Shown here: one piece after another, positions 40,591-46,163 of the stretch
Layout of the letters: the number at the start of each line of letters is the position of its first letter
Position numbering within the stretch: position 1 is the stretch's first letter
Origin: Bacteroides ovatus
Lineage (GTDB): Bacteria > Bacteroidota > Bacteroidia > Bacteroidales > Bacteroidaceae
Assembly: GCA_030844565.1 (NCBI GenBank)
Contig: JAUUNK010000019.1
Coordinates: forward strand, 1-46,163
Direction of reading: 5' to 3'
DNA length: 46,163 nt
Notes under the pieces: generated by a model
Seen by the model: the letters and a program-made list of their open reading frames with translations, nothing else
Database searches by the model: none
What the model was told of the DNA's origin: nothing
Translations under genes and position numbers: made by a program

Positions 40591-42804
40591 ATGAAAAAGC
40601 AATTGTTTTCCATATTTTTCATATTCCTCAGTATACTCACTGTTCTACCTCTCCATGCTCAGCAGGAACGCAAAAAAGTAGGAGTGGTACTCAGCGGTGG
40701 AGGAGCCAAGGGGGTAGCGCATATTAAAGCATTGAAAGTTATCGAAGAAGCCGGCATTCCCATCGACTATATCGTGGGAACGAGCATGGGCTCTATTATA
40801 GGCGGATTGTATGCCATCGGCTATACACCTGACCAACTGGACAGCATGGTGAGAAAGCAAGACTGGACATTTGTATTGAGCGACCGCATCAAACGAAGCG
40901 CCATGTCACTAACCGAACGGGAACGTTCGGAACGCTACGTTTTGTCGGTCCCCTTCATGAAGAATCCGAAAGATGCCGCAACAGGGGGGCTCATCAAAGG
41001 ACAGAATCTCGCCAACCTATTCTCCGATTTAACACTGGGTTATCATGACTCTATCTGTTTTGACAGCCTGCCGGTTCCCTTCGCCTGTGTCTCAGAAAAC
41101 ATTGTTAATGGCGACCAGATAGTCTTCCGGGAAGGAGTACTCGCCATTGCTATGCGCGCCAGTATGGCAATCCCCGGAGTGTTCACCCCGGTACGGATAA
41201 ATGATATGGTGCTGGTAGACGGCGGCATCGTGAATAACTACCCGGTGGATGTAGCTAGAAAAATGGGAGCAGATGTAGTTATCGGTGTAGACGTACAAAG
41301 CGGATTGCGAGGACCTGATAAACTAAACAGTGCTCCGGACATCCTTCTTCAAATTATCGACCTCACCTGCCAGACAAATCATGAAAAGAATGTAGATATG
41401 ACCGATGTCTATATAAAAGTAAATGTAGAGGGATATTCCTCAGCCAGCTTCACCCGCTCTGCCATTGACTCACTCATGCATCGGGGGGAAGTGGCTGCCT
41501 GCTCCAAATGGGATTCTCTGATAGCACTAAAGAAAAAAATCGGCATCGACGATAACTTTATTCCTCAAAAACATGGACCCTATTCCGCTCTCTCCCATAC
41601 GAAAACTATTTTTGTAAAAGAAATCACTTTCAGCGGAGTGGAAAATAACGATAAAAAATGGCTGATGAAAAAATGTAAGTTGAAAGAAAACAGTGAAATC
41701 ACCACACGACAAATAGAACAGGCAATGTATCTGCTACGGGGTAGCCAAGCTTATTCGGATGCCAGCTATAAACTGACAGCAATGCCGGATGGGTATCATC
41801 TTACCTTTATGCTCCAAGAGAAATATGAAAAGACATTGAATCTCGGCATTCGCTTCGATTCGGAAGAAATAGCTTCCCTTTTGCTCAACGCTACTGCAAG
41901 GCTAAAGACTCACATTCCCTCCCGGGTGTCCATCACAGGACGACTTGGAAAACGGTATGCCGCTCGCATTGACTATACTTTAGAGCCATTGCAACAACGA
42001 CACTTTAATTTTTCCTACATGTTTCAATATAACGACATCAATGTATATCATAAAGGTGATCGGGCCTACAATACTACCTACAAATACCATTTGGGAGAAT
42101 TCGGTTTTTCGGATGTATGGTACAAAAATCTGCGCTTCGGTGTGGGAGTACGGTTTGAATATTATAAATACAAAGATTTCCTCTTTAAAAAACCGGAATT
42201 AGCAATGGATGCTGAGTCGGAACATTACCTAAGCTATTACGGACAATTGCACTATAACACATTCAATAAAGGTTATTTTCCCAGCAAAGGCAGTGATTTT
42301 AAAGCAAGTTATTCCCTGTATACTGACAACATGGTGCAATACCATGGACATGCTCCTTTCTCCGCACTGAGTGCTTCTTGGGAAAGTGTCTTTTCCCTTA
42401 CCCGACGTTTTGCTGTGCTTCCCGCCATCTACGGACGAGTGCTCATTGGACGTGGCGTACCTTATGCTTTTCAGAATGCATTGGGAGGAGATACATTCGG
42501 ACGGTTTTTGCCGCAGCAACTTCCTTTTGCAGGAATCACTAACACGGAATTAATGGACAACTCGCTGATGGTAGCATCCCTGAAACTCCGTCAGAGAATG
42601 GGTAGTATTCATTACTTGACATTAACTGGAACGTATGCACTGACCGACGATAAATTCTTTGAGCTACCGGATGGAAGGAAATTCTACGGCTTCAGCGTTG
42701 GTTATGGATTGGATAGCATGTTCGGTCCTCTGGAATTTTCAATAGGATATTCTAACCAGACGGACAAAGTAAGATGTTATTTAAATCTCGGATTCTATTT
42801 CTAG
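40591..42804 (+). CDS. Exported patatin-like phospholipase with C-terminal outer membrane barrel
   Basis: The protein has 737 aa with signal peptide MKKQLFSIFFIFLSILTVLPLHA. The patatin domain (about 30-330) shows the oxyanion loop SGGGAKG (35-41), the nucleophile S65 in GTSMGS and the catalytic D210 in VLVDGGIVNNYP. About 335-420 is POTRA-like (IFVKEITFSGVENNDKKWLM). The remainder is a BamA/Omp85-type surface-antigen barrel with many aromatic strands, ending VRCYLNLGFYF. This is the PlpD-like type Vd layout: patatin, POTRA, barrel. Whether the lipase is released or stays on the barrel cannot be told. It stands alone, with a promoter before and a terminator after. Confidence 0.9.
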   Translation: MKKQLFSIFFIFLSILTVLPLHAQQERKKVGVVLSGGGAKGVAHIKALKVIEEAGIPIDYIVGTSMGSIIGGLYAIGYTPDQLDSMVRKQDWTFVLSDRIKRSAMSLTERERSERYVLSVPFMKNPKDAATGGLIKGQNLANLFSDLTLGYHDSICFDSLPVPFACVSENIVNGDQIVFREGVLAIAMRASMAIPGVFTPVRINDMVLVDGGIVNNYPVDVARKMGADVVIGVDVQSGLRGPDKLNSAPDILLQIIDLTCQTNHEKNVDMTDVYIKVNVEGYSSASFTRSAIDSLMHRGEVAACSKWDSLIALKKKIGIDDNFIPQKHGPYSALSHTKTIFVKEITFSGVENNDKKWLMKKCKLKENSEITTRQIEQAMYLLRGSQAYSDASYKLTAMPDGYHLTFMLQEKYEKTLNLGIRFDSEEIASLLLNATARLKTHIPSRVSITGRLGKRYAARIDYTLEPLQQRHFNFSYMFQYNDINVYHKGDRAYNTTYKYHLGEFGFSDVWYKNLRFGVGVRFEYYKYKDFLFKKPELAMDAESEHYLSYYGQLHYNTFNKGYFPSKGSDFKASYSLYTDNMVQYHGHAPFSALSASWESVFSLTRRFAVLPAIYGRVLIGRGVPYAFQNALGGDTFGRFLPQQLPFAGITNTELMDNSLMVASLKLRQRMGSIHYLTLTGTYALTDDKFFELPDGRKFYGFSVGYGLDSMFGPLEFSIGYSNQTDKVRCYLNLGFYF

Positions 42805-42860
42805 TATCCAAAGAAATAAGAACCGACAAACATTCAATTGACAAAAATTGGAATATAAAA

Positions 42861-42899
42861 AAAGCAGCTAAAGGCGATGCGTTTCGCTTTAGCTGCTTT
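42861..42899. terminator. Bidirectional terminator between patatin gene and glucan phosphorylase
   Basis: AAAGCAGCTAAAG (42861-42873) pairs exactly with CTTTAGCTGCTTT (42887-42899) around a 13-nt loop. A-rich and T-rich flanks lie on either side (AAAAAAAG before, TTTATTCT after), so it can work in both directions for the convergent genes. Confidence 0.85.
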
Positions 42900-42933
42900 A
42901 TTCTAATAGATATATCTATATAAGATTACTCTC

Positions 42934-45498
42934 TTACACAAACCAACGTACATAGCAGAAGTCCTGACGATGAGGAAGATCAGGGTTCTTAGGGAACATA
43001 CGATAAGAAACCTTGAAGCTACCAGCATTCGATAAACTGTGTTTTGCCTGGAAATAATACAAGTCTCCTTCTTTCTTTATTACGTTGAAAGGTTCTACTG
43101 AGTAAACATGTTGTTTGCCCTCGGCAGTTGTATAAGTGGTTACCAGTTCAAGACCGATAGCATCATTCAAACCTTTTTCATCGATAACATAAGTGATAGT
43201 GTATTCTTTTCCACTTTCAATGTCACCGCTAATCATTTCTTCAGACTTTTCACAAGATACTACTTCGATTGAATCCCATTTAGCAACTACCTCTTCTTTC
43301 CATGCAGCCAACTCTTTAGCTTTCGCATTGTCATTAGCAGCCAATACCTTGAAACGCTTAGCCAACTTATTATAGAATTTTCTGTAGTAATCGTCCAATT
43401 GACGTTTCATGGTATAATGAGGAGCAATCTGAGCTATAGAATTCTTAATTGTCTTCACCCAACCTTCAGAATATCCCTTTTTGTTGCGAGCATAGTATAA
43501 CGGCAAGATTTCTGTTTCCAGAATGCTGTAAATAGTAGCTGCATCCAACTGGTCTTGATGATCCTGATTTTGATAAGTCCGCTTTTCCGTTAAAGCCCAA
43601 CCTGCACCTTCACGGTAGCCTTCCAACCACCATCCGTCAAGTACCGAGAAGTTAACTACACCATTCATCAGCGCTTTCTCACCGGAAGTACCGGATGCTT
43701 CGAGCGGACGAGTCGGAGTATTCAACCAAATATCGACACCGGATACCAAACGACGCGCCAAGTGCATATCATAGTTTTCCAGGAAAATAATCTTACCTAA
43801 GAATTCGGGACGGCGAGAGATTTCAATAATACGTTTAATTAATCCCTGACCTGCTCCATCATGGGGATGAGCCTTACCTGTGAAAAGGAATTGAACCGGA
43901 TAGTCGGGGTTGTTTACAATCTTAGAAAGACGTTCCAAATCAGTGAACAACAAATGTGCACGTTTGTAGGTAGCAAAACGACGTCCGAAACCAATCAATA
44001 AAGCATTCGGATTGATTTTATCCATCAAAGAAACAATACGTGAAGGGTCTCCCTGATTCTTCAACCACATTACACTGAATTGTTTGCGGATGAAATCTAC
44101 CAGTTTTTTCTTCATTGCCATACGTGTCTTCCAGATTTCCTCATCAGGCACATTGTAAATGGCTTCCCAAATTTTAGGATTAGATTGGTCGTACCAGAAG
44201 TTCTCGTTGAAATATTTAAAATAGAGTTGCTTCCATTCAGTAGAACTCCATGTGGGGAAGTGAACACCGTTGGTCACATAACCTACATGATTTTCTTCAG
44301 GGAAATATCCTTTCCAGATAGAAGAGAACATCTCCTGAGATACTTTTCCATGGAGCCAGCTTACACCGTTTACTTCCTGAGAAGTGTTACATGCAAACAC
44401 AGACATACAGAAACGTTCACCCTTATCTCCCGGATTGTTACGCCCCAAATCCATCAAATCGTCCCAAGTGATACCCATCTTTGCAGGATAGCCACCCATA
44501 TATTTACCGAACAAGCCTTCATCGAAATAGTCGTGTCCTGCAGGAACCGGCGTATGAACTGTATAAAGAGAAGAAGCCCGTACCAGCTCGATAGCTTGGT
44601 CGAATGTTAATCCCGTAGCTACGTAATCACATATACGTTGAACATTAATCAGAGCGGCATGACCTTCGTTGCAATGATAAATGTCTTTCTTTATGCCAAG
44701 TGCTTTCAGTGTGAGGATACCACCAATACCCAGCAAAATTTCTTGTTTCAAGCGATTTTCCCAATCACCACCATACAACTGATGAGTAATAGGGCGGTCG
44801 AACTCACTGTTCAGTTCGTTATCCGTATCCAACAGATACAAAGCAATACGTCCAACGTTGACACGCCAAACATTTGCATGTACAAAGTAGTTCATATAAG
44901 GAACATCCACTACTAAAGGCTTGCCCTCAGCATCTATTACTCTTTCCAGAGGGAGCTGACCGAAGTTTTGAGCTTCATAGTTGGCAATCTGCTGTCCATC
45001 CATAGACAAGCTTTGAGTAAAATAGCCATAACGATATAAGAAACCTACCGCACACAGGTCTACATTACTATCTGAAGCTTCTTTAAGGTAGTCACCAGCC
45101 AGAACGCCCAGACCACCGGAATATATTTTTAGAACGTGAGTCAAACCGTATTCCATACTGAAATAGGCTACAGAAGGACGAGTGCTGTCCGGCTTCACAT
45201 CCATGTAATCTCTGAACTTCGTATACACATCATTCATTCTCCGCAGGATGACTTTATCTTTTGCCAACGCTTCCAGCTTTTCATAGCTCATGCGCTCCAA
45301 CAAAAGAACCGGATTCTGACCGGATTCTTTCCAGAGTTCCGGGTCTAAATCTCTAAATAGTTCAGTCGCTTCAAAATTCCATGCCCACCAAATGTTGCGT
45401 GCAATTTCAGACAACTTCTCCAACTCTGCAGGGATACGTGATTTCACAGTAACCTCTTTCCAGTTGGGAGTATTCACATTACTAACTTTAACTTTCAT
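42934..45498 (-). CDS. glgP: Alpha-glucan (glycogen) phosphorylase
   Basis: This 854-aa enzyme of the GT35 type releases glucose 1-phosphate from alpha-1,4-glucans. The N-terminal ~100 residues (ELEKLSEIARNIWWAWN, ELWKESGQNPVLLLERM) form the DUF3417 domain of the bacterial/archaeal alpha-glucan phosphorylase branch. VAYFSMEYGLTHVLKIYSGG and LGVLAGDYLKEASD follow, then HCNEGHAALINVQR. The PLP-binding lysine is K608 in EASGTSGEKALMNG, followed by NFSVLDGWWLEGY. The last ~120 residues form an extra beta domain (YTITYVIDEKGLNDAIGLEL). It starts 38 bp after the stop of the glycogen synthase gene, so both are one operon. Confidence 0.93.
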   Translation of the reverse strand: MKVKVSNVNTPNWKEVTVKSRIPAELEKLSEIARNIWWAWNFEATELFRDLDPELWKESGQNPVLLLERMSYEKLEALAKDKVILRRMNDVYTKFRDYMDVKPDSTRPSVAYFSMEYGLTHVLKIYSGGLGVLAGDYLKEASDSNVDLCAVGFLYRYGYFTQSLSMDGQQIANYEAQNFGQLPLERVIDAEGKPLVVDVPYMNYFVHANVWRVNVGRIALYLLDTDNELNSEFDRPITHQLYGGDWENRLKQEILLGIGGILTLKALGIKKDIYHCNEGHAALINVQRICDYVATGLTFDQAIELVRASSLYTVHTPVPAGHDYFDEGLFGKYMGGYPAKMGITWDDLMDLGRNNPGDKGERFCMSVFACNTSQEVNGVSWLHGKVSQEMFSSIWKGYFPEENHVGYVTNGVHFPTWSSTEWKQLYFKYFNENFWYDQSNPKIWEAIYNVPDEEIWKTRMAMKKKLVDFIRKQFSVMWLKNQGDPSRIVSLMDKINPNALLIGFGRRFATYKRAHLLFTDLERLSKIVNNPDYPVQFLFTGKAHPHDGAGQGLIKRIIEISRRPEFLGKIIFLENYDMHLARRLVSGVDIWLNTPTRPLEASGTSGEKALMNGVVNFSVLDGWWLEGYREGAGWALTEKRTYQNQDHQDQLDAATIYSILETEILPLYYARNKKGYSEGWVKTIKNSIAQIAPHYTMKRQLDDYYRKFYNKLAKRFKVLAANDNAKAKELAAWKEEVVAKWDSIEVVSCEKSEEMISGDIESGKEYTITYVIDEKGLNDAIGLELVTTYTTAEGKQHVYSVEPFNVIKKEGDLYYFQAKHSLSNAGSFKVSYRMFPKNPDLPHRQDFCYVRWFV

Positions 45499-45536
45499 AA
45501 TATCATTATTTACTTATTAATGAATAATATTTTAAC

Positions 45537-46163
45537 CTAACCTAGCTGACGAATCATTGCCTTCCTCAAAGCAATATCATAGGCCTCGTAATAATACTTA
45601 ATAAAATGTTTCCACAAAGCTTGTTCTCCTACTTCTCCCGCACGCCTGCGTATCTCTTCGACTTCTTCATCAGTCTTCGTGGAAAATAAAGAAATGGTAT
45701 CTTTTATACCGTCTGCCACTTCCGAATAGTTGTAATCCGAACGATGGAGCACCTCTACTCCGTCGTCAATCCCATGTTGATCTTTCAGCCCTTTCACCCA
45801 AAGTCCGAAACCAGCCAAATCGGTGGTAATGGTAGGTACCCGGAAAGCAACACTTTCCAAAGGAGTATATCCCCATGGCTCATAATATGATGCATACACA
45901 CTCAGATCTTGGCCTAACAACAAATCGTAATAATCTTTGTTCCAAATGCCGTCACGTCCATTAAGGTAGCAAGGTACGAAAATCACCTTGACTTTATCTT
46001 CAGGACGATTGCCCATTCCCATGTACTTCAACATATCGAGCACTTGGTCATGTGTCATATTGTGCAGCCAATGCGTAATAAAAGGAACTTCAAGGGGAGT
46101 ATCAAATGTATTTTTACTCTTTAAACGCTCTTGCAAGTCCTCACGCGGTTCGCCTACCCATCC
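45537..46163 (-). CDS. Glycogen synthase, GT3 (eukaryotic-like) type, C-terminal part
   Basis: The frame is open to the right window edge, so only the last ~208 residues are seen. The reading frame continues through GWVGEPREDLQERLKS at the edge; an ATG-type start is not in the window. The motif VYASYYEPWGYTPLESVAF, followed by RVPTITTDLAGFGLWVKG, is that of GT3 glycogen synthases, where the Glu of YEPWGYTPxE contacts the sugar nucleotide. VKVIFVPCYLNGRDGIWNKD precedes it. The enzyme extends glycogen from UDP- or ADP-glucose. It is upstream of, and probably co-transcribed with, the phosphorylase, pairing synthesis and breakdown. Confidence 0.88.
   Translation of the reverse strand, partial: GWVGEPREDLQERLKSKNTFDTPLEVPFITHWLHNMTHDQVLDMLKYMGMGNRPEDKVKVIFVPCYLNGRDGIWNKDYYDLLLGQDLSVYASYYEPWGYTPLESVAFRVPTITTDLAGFGLWVKGLKDQHGIDDGVEVLHRSDYNYSEVADGIKDTISLFSTKTDEEVEEIRRRAGEVGEQALWKHFIKYYYEAYDIALRKAMIRQLG

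Noticed and set aside
1..46163. CRISPR arrays, tRNA or rRNA genes
   Set aside because: No spaced direct repeats of CRISPR type, no cloverleaf-like sequence and no rRNA stretch were seen.

Overview
The window looks like a chromosome segment of a Bacteroides species. The evidence is Bacteroidetes-type -7 promoter boxes (TAnnTTTG) in front of many genes with few strong Shine-Dalgarno sites, together with family content typical of the genus: a smalltalk micropeptide, a Porin_10-type porin, a pyrophosphate-dependent phosphofructokinase, and a eukaryotic-type glycogen synthase beside an alpha-glucan phosphorylase. Species is not assigned.

Layout. (1) 1-11.6 kb is the accessory part. A short GC-rich fragment at the left edge resembles a phage-type PD-(D/E)XK (DUF2800-like) protein. 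An IS256-family element (236-1611) follows. Then comes a leftward operon, read from 10.55 kb down to 1.64 kb: promoter, 31-aa smalltalk peptide, GC-rich hairpin, two large exported RHS/YD-repeat proteins (the second with PPC-like repeats, an RHS core and a short variable C-terminal tail), and two overlapping DUF7336-like small genes that are candidate immunity proteins. About 1.2 kb of non-coding DNA upstream holds inverted repeats and a palindrome cluster. (2) 11.6-14.9 kb is a rightward operon for a four-subunit ferredoxin-dependent 2-oxoacid oxidoreductase (VOR/KOR type), with a TPR protein in front and an unreported-size 57-aa membrane protein inside. (3) 15.0-19.1 kb carries a porin, a membrane-anchored solute-binding-like protein and a Gfo/Idh/MocA oxidoreductase. 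(4) 19.2-22.1 kb is a leftward pair: a FadL/OmpP1-like outer membrane protein and a low-complexity secreted protein. (5) 22.3-24.6 kb holds a decayed M20D amidohydrolase and a DUF6978-DUF1828/1829 pair that looks like a small accessory module.

(6) 24.7-25.6 kb is prmA, convergent with a leftward branched-chain 2-oxoacid dehydrogenase operon (25.6-31.7 kb): lpdA, lipoate ligase, E2, fused E1 alpha/beta, flavodoxin. Two phased palindromes overlap its promoter. (7) 31.9-34.5 kb has a membrane-anchored GH25 lysozyme-like protein and PPi-dependent phosphofructokinase, separated by a 77-nt structured hairpin. (8) 34.6-40.3 kb is a complete RND efflux operon (adaptor, permease, outer membrane factor). 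(9) 40.6-42.8 kb is an exported patatin-like phospholipase with a C-terminal barrel. (10) 42.9-46.2 kb is glycogen metabolism: alpha-glucan phosphorylase and the C-terminal part of glycogen synthase running off the right edge.

The best candidate for a little-described system is the smalltalk-RHS-RHS-DUF7336 operon with its structured leader region. The DUF6978/DUF1829 pair is second. Family names come from memory of motifs, since no search could be run.
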